This document shows positions 50,466-59,670 of a stretch of DNA of 64,000 nucleotides, piece by piece. Position 1 is the stretch's first letter. The number at the start of each line of letters is the position of its first letter. This stretch comes from Streptacidiphilus jeojiense. Its GTDB lineage: Bacteria > Actinomycetota > Actinomycetes > Streptomycetales > Streptomycetaceae. A program made the translations under genes and the position numbers. The notes below the pieces were generated by a model. The model saw only the letters and a program-made list of their open reading frames with translations. It ran no database searches and was not told where the DNA came from. Where the stretch lies: assembly GCF_000719095.1 (NCBI RefSeq), contig NZ_JOEH01000009.1:310001-374000 (forward strand), given 5' to 3'.

Positions 50466-52841
50466 TCAGTCCTGATCCACCGTCACCGGGGCGCTCATGG
50501 CCCGGGTGTGGTCGACGATCCGGGTCTCGCCCTCCAGGGTGACCAGCAGGCTCGCGCCGGGGTCGGCGGCCGACTGCCCGAGGCGCAGCAGGATCCGGCC
50601 GGGCTCGACCCGGCGCCGCAGGTCCTGGCCGGTGAAGCTGGTCAGGTCGGCGTGGACCTCGAACTGCACGGTCCGGCTCCGGCCCGGCTCCAGGTCGACC
50701 CGGGTGAACCCGATCAGCTGCCGGACCGGGCGGGTCACCGTGGCGACCAGGTCGGTGAGGTAGAGCTGCGGCACCCCGGTGCCGGCCCGGTCGCCGGTGT
50801 TGGTCACCGTGGCGCTGACCGTCACCGAGCCGTCGACGGCCATCGTGCTCCCGGAGGCCCGGACGTCGGTGATGGCGAAGCCGGTGTAGGACAGCCCGTG
50901 CCCGAAGGGGAAGGCCGGGGTCGGGTCGATGTTGCTCACGCCGTCGCTCTTCAGCGCCAGCGCGGCGGCCAGGTAGGTGCCGGGCTGGCCGGCCCTGTCG
51001 CCGGGGATCTGCACCGGCAGGTGCCCGGACGGGTTGACCCGTCCGGAGAGCACGCCGGCGATCGCCGCGGCGCCCTCCTGGCCGGGGAAGAAGGCCTGCA
51101 CGGTGGCGCCCGCCGCGGCGGCGTGGCGGCCGACCGCGTACGGGCGGCCGGAGACCACCACCAGGACGGTCCGGTCGGCGCCGGCGGCCAGCACGGCCTG
51201 CACCAACTCGTCCTGCACACCCGGCAGTTGCAGCGTGGAGACGTCGCAGCCCTCGCCCGAGGTCCCGTGGCCGAACAGGCCCGAGCGGTCGCCCACGACC
51301 AGCAGGGTCAGGTCCGCGGCCGTCGCCGCGGCCACCGCTGCCTCGATGCCGCTGCGGTCGTCGCCGGTGATCCCGCAGCCGGTCACATGCTCCACCGTCG
51401 CCTGCGGGAACTCGCGCCGGACCGCGTCCAGCACGGTCGGCGCCTCGACGCCGAGGGGGAGCTCGGGGTGGTGCGGCAGCACGTGGTTGGGGAAGGAGTA
51501 GCAGCCGAACAGGCACTGGGCGTCGTCGGCGGCGGGCCCGACCACCGCGATGGACCGCGGGCCGGCCGGGGCGTCGGCGAGCGGGCCGCCCAGCGGCAGC
51601 AGGCCGGAGCCGTTGGCGAGCAGCACCACGGACTCCTCCGCCAGCCGGCGGGCGATGTCCCGGTTGCCCGGCGAGTCGAAGTCCGCGGGCGCGGTGTACT
51701 GCCCGGGGTGCCAGTCGGGGTCGAGCAGGCCCAGTTCGGCCTTCTGGGTCAGCACCCGCAGCACGGCCCGGTCCAGGAGTTCGACCGGAACGCGGCCGTC
51801 CTCCACCATCGCCCGCAGCGGGTCGCCGTAGCCGGAGGTGTGCGGCAGCTCCACGTCCAGGCCCGCCGCCAGCGCGAGGTGCGCCGCGTCGGGTATGCCG
51901 TCGGCCATGTGGTGCATCGAGGCGAGGAAGGCGATCGACCAGTAGTCGGACACCACCGTCCCGGTGAAGCCCCAGGTGTCCCGGAGCAGACCGGTGAGCA
52001 GCCGCTCGTTGGCGGCGCAGGGGACGCCGTCGACGTCGTTGTAGGCGTTCATCACCGAGCCGACCCGGCCGTGCACCACCGACTTCTCGAAGGGCGGCAG
52101 GATGACGTCGGCGAACTCCCGCGGGCCGAGGGCGGCCGGCGCGTGGTTGCGGGCGGCCCTGGAGGTGGAGTAGCCGGCGAAGTGCTTCAGCGTGGCGACC
52201 ACCCCGGCCGACTGCAGCCCCTGGACGTAGGCCAGGCCCAGCTCGGAGACCAGGTAGGGGTCCTCGCCGAGGGTCTCCTCGACCCGTCCCCAGCGGTAGT
52301 CGCGCACCACGTCCAGGACCGGGGACAGGCCCTGGTGGATGCCGACGGCGGCCATGTCCGAGCCGATGGCCGCGGCCATCGCCCGGACCAGCTCGGGGTT
52401 CCAGGTGGCGGCCCAGGCCAGCGCGGTCGGGTAGACGGTGGCCTGCCAGGTGGTGAACCCGGTCAGGCACTCCTCGTGGGCGACGGCCGGGATGCCGAAC
52501 CGGTTGGCGGCCACCACCTGGGCCTGCAGCCCGGCCAGGCGCTCGCGGCCGGCCTCGGGGCTGACCGGCCCGGTGCCGAAGACCCGGGTCAGCTGCCCGA
52601 GGCCGTCGACGAGGGCCTCCTCGAAGGACTCGGCGTCCCGGAAGGTCTCCTGCATCGGGGCGACGTCGCCGCCGTCGTCGTGCCCCGGCCAGGAGCTGCC
52701 GAGCTGGCGGGCCTTCTCGGAGATGGTCATGGAGTCGAGCAGGGCCTTGGCGCGGACGGGTGCCGGAAGGGCGGGGTCGTTCCAGGGCCCGGTCGTGGGG
52801 CGCTCATCGCTGATCGTCAAGACAGGTCCGTTTCTGCGCAT
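50466..52841 (-). CDS. Glycoside hydrolase family 3 protein
   Basis: 791 residues. The GH3 N-terminal barrel has GRVEETLGEDPYLVSELGLA, the conserved KHFAGYS and the catalytic nucleophile Asp in GTVVSDYWSIAFLA. The alpha/beta sandwich has LVVGDRSGLFGHGTSGEGCD, where the acid/base probably lies, and the FnIII-like C-terminal domain has YTGFAITDVRASG. No signal peptide, so it works inside the cell on imported oligosaccharides (beta-glucosidase or beta-xylosidase type). The ATG at 52841 begins the family-like part; the longer frame runs into the permease gene. Last gene of the ABC operon, 101 bases after the permease. Confidence 0.88.
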   Translation of the reverse strand: MRRNGPVLTISDERPTTGPWNDPALPAPVRAKALLDSMTISEKARQLGSSWPGHDDGGDVAPMQETFRDAESFEEALVDGLGQLTRVFGTGPVSPEAGRERLAGLQAQVVAANRFGIPAVAHEECLTGFTTWQATVYPTALAWAATWNPELVRAMAAAIGSDMAAVGIHQGLSPVLDVVRDYRWGRVEETLGEDPYLVSELGLAYVQGLQSAGVVATLKHFAGYSTSRAARNHAPAALGPREFADVILPPFEKSVVHGRVGSVMNAYNDVDGVPCAANERLLTGLLRDTWGFTGTVVSDYWSIAFLASMHHMADGIPDAAHLALAAGLDVELPHTSGYGDPLRAMVEDGRVPVELLDRAVLRVLTQKAELGLLDPDWHPGQYTAPADFDSPGNRDIARRLAEESVVLLANGSGLLPLGGPLADAPAGPRSIAVVGPAADDAQCLFGCYSFPNHVLPHHPELPLGVEAPTVLDAVRREFPQATVEHVTGCGITGDDRSGIEAAVAAATAADLTLLVVGDRSGLFGHGTSGEGCDVSTLQLPGVQDELVQAVLAAGADRTVLVVVSGRPYAVGRHAAAAGATVQAFFPGQEGAAAIAGVLSGRVNPSGHLPVQIPGDRAGQPGTYLAAALALKSDGVSNIDPTPAFPFGHGLSYTGFAITDVRASGSTMAVDGSVTVSATVTNTGDRAGTGVPQLYLTDLVATVTRPVRQLIGFTRVDLEPGRSRTVQFEVHADLTSFTGQDLRRRVEPGRILLRLGQSAADPGASLLVTLEGETRIVDHTRAMSAPVTVDQD

Positions 52842-52942
52842 GCCAAAGGCGGCCCGCGCGGGCAAGAAGGGGAGAGCGAGCAGGGTGCGGGGCAGGCAAG
52901 GGCGTTGCGCGCTGAGGGCCGGGGGGATTCCCCGGCCCCTCA

Positions 52943-53761
52943 TCACTTGCCGCCGGCTCCCATGAGTCCCGCCACCAGGGCCCTGCGGGCGAAGAGGTAG
53001 ACGAGGAGGATCGGGATCGCGGACATCAGCACCGCGGCCAGCAGGGCCGGGATGTCGGCTCCGTACGAGGAGACGAAGTTGTACAGGCCGAGGGTGACCA
53101 GCTTGTTGGAGTTGGACTGCGTCATGATCAGCGGGAACAGGAAGCCGTTCCACGCCTGCAGCGCCGCGAACACCGAGGCGCTGGCGATGCTGGACCGCGA
53201 CAGCGGGACCACCAGGTCCCACAGGATCCGGGCGGGCCGGGCGCCGTCCAGCGCCATGGCCTCGTAGAGCGAGACCGAGATCTCCCGCATGCCGCCGCTG
53301 ATCACCAGCACGCTCACCGGCAGTGAGAAGGCCGCGGTGGGCAGGATGACGCCCCACAGGGTGTCGTAGAAGCCGAGCCGGTTGATGATCAGGAACAGCG
53401 GGATGATCACGGCCTGGGCCGGGATCGCCAGGCCCAGCAGGAACAGCCGGAACACGCCCCGGGTGAGCCAGCTGCGCCCGCGCACCACGGCGTAGCTGAT
53501 CGGCACGGCGAGCAGCAGCACGATGGCGACGGTGGCGGCCGCGACCAGGATGGTGTTCCACAGGTAGCCGAGGAATCCGCTGTCCACCACGGTGGCGAAG
53601 TTGTGGAAGGTGATCCCGGAGGGGAGCGACAGCGGCCCCCGGTCGCTGTACTGGGACTGCGACTCCAACGAGCTGTTGACCAGCGCGTAGAGCGGGGTGC
53701 CGATGATCAGCAGCCAGGCGAACGCGGCGATGCCGGCCAGGTAGTTCGGGCGGCTTCTCAC
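52943..53761 (-). CDS. Carbohydrate ABC transporter permease (MalG type)
   Basis: 272 residues with six hydrophobic segments. The EAA loop reads YEAMALDGARPARILWDLVVPL. It begins MRSRPNYLAGIAAFAWLLIIG. Its ATG overlaps the stop of the MalF-type gene by 4 bases. With its partner and the binding lipoprotein it imports an oligosaccharide probably released by extracellular enzymes. No ATPase gene is in the operon; such systems commonly share MsiK. Confidence 0.92.
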   Translation of the reverse strand: MRSRPNYLAGIAAFAWLLIIGTPLYALVNSSLESQSQYSDRGPLSLPSGITFHNFATVVDSGFLGYLWNTILVAAATVAIVLLLAVPISYAVVRGRSWLTRGVFRLFLLGLAIPAQAVIIPLFLIINRLGFYDTLWGVILPTAAFSLPVSVLVISGGMREISVSLYEAMALDGARPARILWDLVVPLSRSSIASASVFAALQAWNGFLFPLIMTQSNSNKLVTLGLYNFVSSYGADIPALLAAVLMSAIPILLVYLFARRALVAGLMGAGGK

Positions 53762-54702
53762 ATTCCCTCCAGGGTGCTGGTCATCTTGTCGTAGCCGCTG
53801 AGCTTCACCATCACGAAGGAGGCGCCGGTGGCGAGCAGCAGCAGGAAGCTGGCGATCACGCTGGCGTATCCGTAGTCGTAGGTCTGGAACCCGGTCTGGT
53901 ACATGGCGAAGGGCAGGATCGAGGTGTCTGTACCGGGCCCTCCGTCGGTGAGCAGCAGCACGATGTCAAACGCGGTGAGGCCGCCGACCACCATGAAGAT
54001 GGTCGAGGTCACGATGGTGTTGCGGAGCTGCGGAAGGGTGATGGCGAAGAACTGCCGCACCCTTCCGGCCCCGTCGATCGCCGCTGCCTGGTACAGGGTC
54101 TCCGGGACGGTGCGGGCGGCGCCCTGGTAGAGCAGGGTGTGGAAGGGGATGAACTGCCAGCTGGTCACCAGGACCAGGCAGGCGACCGCGCCGCTCTGGC
54201 TGCCGAGCAGGTTGGTGTCCCCGATGAGGCCGGACAGCTTGGCCGGGATGCCGAAGTTGGGGTCCAGCAGCTGCCGCCACATCACCGCGGTGGCCGCGGT
54301 GGAGAACAGCAGCGGCAGGAAGAAGATCGCCGACAGCACCGCGCGGTTGCGCTGCTTGCCGGCCGACCAGACCCCCAACAGGATGCTGATCGGCGCCTGC
54401 ACCACGATGTTGCCCACCAGCAGCACCGCCGTGACGACGGTGTCCTGCCACATCTGGCCGTCGCCCAGGAACCGGGACCAGTTCTGCAGTCCGGTGAACT
54501 GCGGATCGCTGAGCCCGTCCCAGCTGGTGAGGGAGAGGTAGACCACTCCCACCATCGGCACCAGTGCGAAGAGGCAGAAGAAGACCAGCCCGGGAACCGC
54601 CCAGGCCGCGCCCGGCCGCGCCAGATCGGCAGCGGCCGAGCGCACCTCACCGCTCCGATGTCGCCGGGAACTCGTACGCCGGGAACTCGTAACGGAGACC
54701 AC
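53758..54702 (-). CDS. Carbohydrate ABC transporter permease (MalF type)
   Basis: 314 residues. A basic N-terminus is followed by six hydrophobic segments beginning WAVPGLVFFCLFALVPMVGV. The EAA loop is YQAAAIDGAGRVRQFFAITL, and VLLLTDGGPGTDTSILPFAM is a typical MalF-type C-terminal loop. GTG start, 13 bases after the binding-protein stop. It forms the heterodimeric pore with the MalG-type protein. Confidence 0.92.
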   Translation of the reverse strand: MVSVTSSRRTSSRRHRSGEVRSAAADLARPGAAWAVPGLVFFCLFALVPMVGVVYLSLTSWDGLSDPQFTGLQNWSRFLGDGQMWQDTVVTAVLLVGNIVVQAPISILLGVWSAGKQRNRAVLSAIFFLPLLFSTAATAVMWRQLLDPNFGIPAKLSGLIGDTNLLGSQSGAVACLVLVTSWQFIPFHTLLYQGAARTVPETLYQAAAIDGAGRVRQFFAITLPQLRNTIVTSTIFMVVGGLTAFDIVLLLTDGGPGTDTSILPFAMYQTGFQTYDYGYASVIASFLLLLATGASFVMVKLSGYDKMTSTLEGM

Positions 54703-54715
54703 GTGCCTTGCCTTT

Positions 54716-56008
54716 CTAGTGCTTGATCGCCAGCACGCCGCTGACGAACTGCTCAGGGGTGTCCTGGCCGTTGAACAGCTTCTGGATCACGGTGAGCAGC
54801 GGCGTGCCCAGGGTCAGGCCGAGGGCCTGGTCCCAGGACTGGGTGAACGAGGGGGCGTTCGCCACCAGGTTGTACTGGAACATGGCGTAGGTCGGGTCCG
54901 GTGCCTTGGCCAGCGCGGCCTTGGCGTTGGTGGTGACCGGGACCTCGCCCTTGGCGACCAGGCCCGCGACGTAGCTGTCGCTGTAGGTGGTCTTGAGGAA
55001 CGCCTCTGCGGTCTGGCTGGGAGCGGAGGTGGTCACCGAGAGGTAGTTGGTCGGGTTGCCGACCACATCGGCCGGGTTGCCCTTGCCGCCCTCGACGGAC
55101 GGGAACGGAACGTAGCCCAGCCCGGACTTGGCGAAGGTCGCGTCGGCGGCCTGCTGGGTGGCGTACTCCCAGGACCCCATCAGGACCATGGCGGCCTTGC
55201 CCTTGTCCAGCAGGGTCGAGGTGCCGCCGGCGCCGTAGCTGACCGAGGCGAAGTTGCTGCCGAAGGCGCCGCTGTCCACCAGCTGCTTGACCATCTGCGC
55301 GGTCTTGAGGATGGCGGGGTCGCTCCACAGGTTCCAGTCGCCGGCCGCGATCTTGCTGAAGAGGTCGGGGCCGGCGAGGCGGTCGACCAGGTACTCGATC
55401 CACATCAGCTCGGTCCACGAGTCGGTGGCGGTGCCCGCGACGGCGAACGGGGTGATGCCCTTGGCCTTGAACACCGGGACCAGGTTGACCAGGTCGGTCC
55501 AGGTCTTGGGGGGCGTCACGCCGGCGTCGGTGAAGACCTTCTTGTTGTAGAAGAGGAAGACCGGCTGGGTGCCGCGGCTCGGGACCCCGACCAGCTTGCC
55601 GTCGACCGTTCCGGCCTGCAGCGCGGACGGGAGGAAGTGGGAGATCAGGTCCGAGTCGAGGGTGACCAGCTTCCCGGCCTTGACGTAGTCGCTGAGGCTG
55701 CCGCCGCCCCAGTTGAAGAAGATCCCGGGCATCGCCGAGGAGCCCATCGCGGTACGGAGCTTGTCCTTGTACCCGTCGGTGGCGATGACGTTCATGCTGA
55801 CCTTGCCGGGCCCGGTGGTGTTGTAGGCGTCGACGGCGGACTGGCTCACCGAGTTGGTGGGGTCCTGGAGCATCCAGAGCGAGGCGCTGCCGGTGGAGGA
55901 CTTGGCCGTGCTGGAGGACGATCCGCAGCCCGCCGCCGTGACCACGAGCGCAGCGCTGACCGCCAGGGTGATGCAGGCCCGCTTTCTGGATGCGGTGATG
56001 TTCTTCAT
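54716..56008 (-). CDS. Extracellular sugar-binding lipoprotein of ABC transporter
   Basis: 430 residues of the family 1 solute-binding type. The signal KNITASRKRACITLAVSAAL ends in the lipobox TAAGC. The mature domain has the usual pattern (MPGIFFNWGGGSLSDYVKAG; FYNKKVFTDAGVTPPKTWTD; KAAMVLMGSWEYATQQA). It captures the sugar outside the membrane. The ATG at 56006-56008 follows AGAAGG; the longer frame to 56209 runs through the operator region and is rejected. First gene of the operon. Confidence 0.93.
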   Translation of the reverse strand: MKNITASRKRACITLAVSAALVVTAAGCGSSSSTAKSSTGSASLWMLQDPTNSVSQSAVDAYNTTGPGKVSMNVIATDGYKDKLRTAMGSSAMPGIFFNWGGGSLSDYVKAGKLVTLDSDLISHFLPSALQAGTVDGKLVGVPSRGTQPVFLFYNKKVFTDAGVTPPKTWTDLVNLVPVFKAKGITPFAVAGTATDSWTELMWIEYLVDRLAGPDLFSKIAAGDWNLWSDPAILKTAQMVKQLVDSGAFGSNFASVSYGAGGTSTLLDKGKAAMVLMGSWEYATQQAADATFAKSGLGYVPFPSVEGGKGNPADVVGNPTNYLSVTTSAPSQTAEAFLKTTYSDSYVAGLVAKGEVPVTTNAKAALAKAPDPTYAMFQYNLVANAPSFTQSWDQALGLTLGTPLLTVIQKLFNGQDTPEQFVSGVLAIKH

Positions 56009-56165
56009 TGAACGCCTTCTTTCGACTCCGAGAGGTGCCCCGCCGGGGTTCGCTGTCACCCGGTGGGCGGTGGGACGACCTGGTGCGCGCTCAGTGGGGG
56101 AGCGGCGGGTTGTCACGTTAGGCGCCGAGATTCGGGGGCGGCAATAAAGTGGACGCTCTTGGTTT

Positions 56166-56178
56166 CGAAAGACTTTCG
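56166..56178. promoter_or_regulatory. LacI-type operator 1 of the sugar ABC operon
   Basis: CGAAAGACTTTCG, a perfect odd-length palindrome (CGAAAG-A-CTTTCG), lies 158 bases upstream of the binding-lipoprotein start and 108 bases past the LacI stop. Identical in sequence to the second site at 56262. Confidence 0.72.
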
Positions 56179-56261
56179 GCGGTCGGGCCGGTGGGTGGCG
56201 GCCATGCACGCACTCCGCATGCGGTCTTTACGGCGGATCGGGGTCGCCGGGCGGTGCGAAT

Positions 56262-56274
56262 CGAAAGACTTTCG
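56262..56274. promoter_or_regulatory. LacI-type operator 2 of the sugar ABC operon
   Basis: A second exact copy of CGAAAGACTTTCG lies 12 bases from the stop codon of the LacI gene. Its centre is 96 bases from the first copy, about nine helical turns, which would allow looping by a tetramer or double occupation by two dimers. Confidence 0.72.
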
Positions 56275-56285
56275 GAAGGGTTCCG

Positions 56286-57326
56286 TTACTTCCGGGCGAG
56301 GTGGCGGGGGGTCGCGGTGGACGTCCGCAGCACCAGTTCGGTGGCCAGCTCGACCCGCAGCGAGGCCGGTGGACGGCCCTCGGCCAGCTGCAGCAGCACC
56401 CGGGTGGCCTCGTGTCCCAGCTCCTCGAAGGGCTGCCGCACCGCGCTCAGCGGGGGACAGGCCATGGCGGCCACCAGGGTGTCGTCGAAGGACATCACCG
56501 CCAGGTCCCTGGGGACGCTCAGGCCGTACTGCCGGGCCGCCTCCAGCACGCCCAGGGCCTGCGCATCACTGGCCGCGAAGAAGGCCGTGGGCGGCTCCGT
56601 GGAGGCCATCACCTGCAGGCTGGCGACCAGCGCCTCGTCGAAGTCGAAGTCGGTCGAGCGGACGATGGCGGGGTCGTAGGCGATCCCGGCCTCCTCCAGG
56701 GCGGCCCGGTAGCCGTGCAGCCGCGCCGCCCCGGCCAGCGAGTGCGAGCGGCCCGCGACCATGCCGATCCGGGTGTGCCCGAGCCCCAGCAGATGCTGCA
56801 CCGCGTCCCTGGCCCCGCTCCAGTTGGTCACCCCGATGCTGGGGATGTCCAGGGTGGGGGAGCTGAGCGGGTCGATCAGCACCACCGGGAGCTGCTGTTC
56901 GACGATGCGGCGCTGGTCCTCCTCGGTCAGCATGGAGATGACGATGATCATGCCCTTGGCGCGGAGCGCCAGGCACTCCTCCAGCCACTGGGAGATCGAC
57001 CGCCGGCTGGTCGTCCCGGTGATCACGTCCACGCCGAGCGCCCCTGCGGCGTCGACTATCCCGCGCACGACCTCCAGCGTGAACGGTCCGGACAGGTCCC
57101 GGAAGACCGCGACGATCTGGCGCGGCGCCGAGGCGTCCTGCTCCCAGACCCGGACGTAGCCGTACCGCGCCAGCAGCTCCTCGACCCGGGCCCGGGTGCT
57201 CGCGGCGACGTCGCGGCGCCGGTGCACCACCTTGGACACCGTGCTGAGCGACACCTCCGCCTCGGCGGCGATGGTCGTCAGCAGACCGTACTGCGCATCC
57301 ACGTGCGCCCTGTCCTGAGCTGTCAT
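56286..57326 (-). CDS. LacI family transcriptional regulator
   Basis: 346 residues. The helix-turn-helix and hinge read LLTTIAAEAEVSLSTVSKVV then RRRDVAASTRARVEELLARY. The effector domain follows with IVAVFRDLSGPFTLEVVRGI, GHTRIGMVAGRSHS and FFAASDAQALGVLEAARQYG. It most likely represses the ABC/GH3 operon and the BNR gene through the CGAAAG-N-CTTTCG palindromes and is released by the imported sugar. The ATG at 57324-57326 is preferred; a GTG 15 bases upstream is possible. Confidence 0.92.
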   Translation of the reverse strand: MTAQDRAHVDAQYGLLTTIAAEAEVSLSTVSKVVHRRRDVAASTRARVEELLARYGYVRVWEQDASAPRQIVAVFRDLSGPFTLEVVRGIVDAAGALGVDVITGTTSRRSISQWLEECLALRAKGMIIVISMLTEEDQRRIVEQQLPVVLIDPLSSPTLDIPSIGVTNWSGARDAVQHLLGLGHTRIGMVAGRSHSLAGAARLHGYRAALEEAGIAYDPAIVRSTDFDFDEALVASLQVMASTEPPTAFFAASDAQALGVLEAARQYGLSVPRDLAVMSFDDTLVAAMACPPLSAVRQPFEELGHEATRVLLQLAEGRPPASLRVELATELVLRTSTATPRHLARK

Positions 57327-57434
57327 GCGACGCCGTCCCACTCGTCGGCACTGCTGCGCCTTGTGCTGCGTTCCGCGCGGGAACCTCGCCGCAAGCTAAC
57401 CGGACCGGGGGTCCGGGGCAAGCCTCGGAGCAGC

Positions 57435-58100
57435 TCAGCGGCGCAGTCGGTGCTGGAGCGGCCGGTCGTGCAGGCTCCAGTCGTGAACGGCCCGCCCGGC
57501 GGCCGGTGCGAGGATCCAGCACAGGTAGGCGTACTGGCCGGCGGCGAACGAGACCGGGATCGACACCAGGAAGGCGACCGCCATCACGGTGATCCGCTGG
57601 ACCGTCCGGGGGAACAGCTCCGGCGGGGTGCCCTCCCGGAGCAGGCCGTCGCGCCGGACCTCCCGGAGCATCAGCACGAACAGCACGCAGCCGGCGCACT
57701 GCACGGCGGCGTAGAAGGAGAACCGCGCCTGGAACGCCCCGTCGCTGCTGAGCAGCCTGGTCGCGAACGGGGTGATCACCAGTATCAGCAGCCAGTACAG
57801 GGTCAGGTTGGTCAGCCGCCGGTTCAACCCGGTGACGTAGCGGAACAGGGTGTGGTGCGAGCGCCAGTGCGAGCCGATCACCAGGAAACTGATGACGAAC
57901 GCCAGGTACCCCTCCCGGTCCTTGAACGCCGCGTGCAGCAGCGCGGAGTTGGTGCTCCCCTCAGGGAGCGGCAGCTCCAGCGCCAGCAGGGTGAGCGCGA
58001 TGGCGATCACCGCGTCGCTGAAGAAGGTCAGCCGTTCGGCGGCGACCGCCCTCGCCTCCAGTGCGTCGTCGGGCGGTTCGCGGTCCACGGCTTCGGTCAT
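57435..58100 (-). CDS. TMEM175/DUF1211-type potassium channel
   Basis: 221 residues with six hydrophobic segments. The TMEM175 signature RLTFFSDAVIAIALTLLALE (FSDxxxAIAxTLL) forms the pore-lining first helix. Bacterial members are potassium-selective leak channels without a TVGYG filter. The ATG at 58098-58100 begins the family-like sequence; an extension upstream would overlap the neighbouring channel gene. The neighbour, transcribed in the same direction, is a classical potassium-channel gene. Confidence 0.88.
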   Translation of the reverse strand: MTEAVDREPPDDALEARAVAAERLTFFSDAVIAIALTLLALELPLPEGSTNSALLHAAFKDREGYLAFVISFLVIGSHWRSHHTLFRYVTGLNRRLTNLTLYWLLILVITPFATRLLSSDGAFQARFSFYAAVQCAGCVLFVLMLREVRRDGLLREGTPPELFPRTVQRITVMAVAFLVSIPVSFAAGQYAYLCWILAPAAGRAVHDWSLHDRPLQHRLRR

Positions 58101-58131
58101 GGCAGCAGAGAATGCCACATCCCGGGGCGCC

Positions 58132-58686
58132 TCAGGTGTCGCCGCGGTGCAGGCTGAACCGGGTGACGGTGACCAGGAAGCGCAGGAACAGCGCGACATA
58201 GGCCAGGTCGACCAGGATCTGCAGGCTGACCAGGATACGGGCCACGTCGCTCCTCGGCACGATGTCGCCGTAGCCCACGGTGCCCAGGGTGACGACGGCG
58301 AAGTACAGGCCCGCGGTGCGGTTCAGCCGCTCGCTGAAGTCGGCGGGGCTGGCGTTGGACAGCGACACGTAGGCGGTGGCGAACACCACCACGAACAGCG
58401 GCAGCGACACGGCCATGGCCTCGACCGCGCGCAGCTGCGGCAGTTGGGCGGTGAGGATCCGGTGCAGCTCCAGCCCCATCACCACGACGAAGACCAGCGC
58501 CCCCAGCACCAGCCGGACCACGGCGCCGGTGTCCCCGGGCGCTCCGTCGAGCGGGAGGAGGTAGTAGACCAGCACCACCACCGCGGTGGTGAGCAGGCAG
58601 CGGATGGTGCTGGCCGCCATCGCCCGCCGCCGCTCCCGGCGGCCGAGGTCGCCCAGCCGACGCGGGGACACCGGCGCGACGCCCAT
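58132..58686 (-). CDS. Two-pore-helix-type potassium channel protein
   Basis: 184 residues. Hydrophobic segments lie near 28-45, 55-75, 90-110 and 150-175. The pore helix and filter read YFAVVTLGTVGYGDIVPRSD, the canonical TVGYGD potassium filter. No RCK or cyclic-nucleotide domain follows, so it is a minimal Ion_trans_2 channel. ATG 58684-58686 follows AAGGAG. It lies 31 bases from the TMEM175 gene. Confidence 0.9.
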   Translation of the reverse strand: MGVAPVSPRRLGDLGRRERRRAMAASTIRCLLTTAVVVLVYYLLPLDGAPGDTGAVVRLVLGALVFVVVMGLELHRILTAQLPQLRAVEAMAVSLPLFVVVFATAYVSLSNASPADFSERLNRTAGLYFAVVTLGTVGYGDIVPRSDVARILVSLQILVDLAYVALFLRFLVTVTRFSLHRGDT

Positions 58687-58852
58687 CACGGCTCCTTCCA
58701 GCTGGTCAAGGCCAGGCTAGGGGCGGAGCCGCCGGGCGGCGCGGCGAAAGCCGATTTGCCAGGGTCCGTCCTGAGATGCGGCTTGATGATCCGTACCTGA
58801 TGATCGTCCTGTATCGCCCTGTTCGCCCCGGGCAGGGTCGAAGGAGGGAACG

Positions 58853-59560
58853 ATGGACAGGCGACCGATCATCTGCGAGTTCTTGGGCACCGCGCTGCTG
58901 GTACTGATGGGCGTCGGAGCCGCCGTCCTTGCCGGCGCGTGGATCGGGAATCTCGGTGTGGCGCTGGCGTTCGGGTTCGCCCTGCTGGCGCTGGCCTACT
59001 CGCTCGGCCCCATCTCCGGCTGCCATGTGAACCCGGCGGTCACCCTGGGCTTCCTGCTGGCCAAGCGGATCGACGTGCGCACCGCGGTCTCCTACTGGGT
59101 GGCCCAGTTCCTCGGCGGGATCGCCGGTGCCGCGCTGGTGTTCTGGCTGGCCAAGAACGTCCCCGGGCTGCGGACCCACGGCAAGATGGGCAGCAACGGC
59201 TGGGGCGCGCGCTCCGAGGTGCACATCGACATGGGCGGCGCGTTCCTGGCGGAGGTGCTGCTGACCTTCCTGCTGGTGTTCGTGGTCCTCTCGGCCACCC
59301 ACAAGCTGGCGCTGACCGGCTTCGCCGGGCTGCCGATCGGCTTCTCACTGGCCGTCATCCACCTCATCGGCATCCCGCTGACCGGCACCTCGGTCAATCC
59401 GGCCCGCAGCCTGGGCCCGGCGATCTTCGCCGGCGGCGCGGCCCTGTCGCAGCTGTGGCTGTTCATCGTGGCCCCGCTGGTGGGCGGTGCCATCGCGGCG
59501 GGCGCGCACATGCTGACCCACCCGCCCGCGCCCAACGCCGTTGCGGCGGACCAGGCGTAG
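58853..59560 (+). CDS. Aquaporin (MIP family)
   Basis: 235 residues, six membrane segments and two half-helices. Both NPA boxes are present (SGCHVNPAVTLGFLLAKR and GTSVNPARSLGPAIF). The residues around NPARS, including the Arg, and the His-containing fifth segment (LAVIHLIGIP) fit a water-selective AqpZ-like channel rather than a glycerol facilitator. ATG follows GAAGGAGGG. It is divergent from the potassium-channel pair. Confidence 0.93.
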   Translation: MDRRPIICEFLGTALLVLMGVGAAVLAGAWIGNLGVALAFGFALLALAYSLGPISGCHVNPAVTLGFLLAKRIDVRTAVSYWVAQFLGGIAGAALVFWLAKNVPGLRTHGKMGSNGWGARSEVHIDMGGAFLAEVLLTFLLVFVVLSATHKLALTGFAGLPIGFSLAVIHLIGIPLTGTSVNPARSLGPAIFAGGAALSQLWLFIVAPLVGGAIAAGAHMLTHPPAPNAVAADQA

Positions 59561-59623
59561 CCGGACCGGATTGGCTGAAAGCAGGCTCAGAGCGGCCGGG
59601 CGACAGGACCCGTGGAAACGTCA

Positions 59624-59658
59624 GATCAGTAGTCTGTTCGATCAGTTGACCACTGATC
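59624..59658. promoter_or_regulatory. GATCAGT repeats and palindrome in the P450 leader
   Basis: GATCAGT occurs at 59624-59630 and 59640-59646, and inverted as ACTGATC at 59652-59658. The latter pair forms a 7-bp-arm palindrome around TGACC. It ends just before the GAGGAG ribosome site of the P450 gene. Candidate operator for an unidentified regulator. Confidence 0.45.
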
Positions 59659-59670
59659 GAGGAGCATGAC

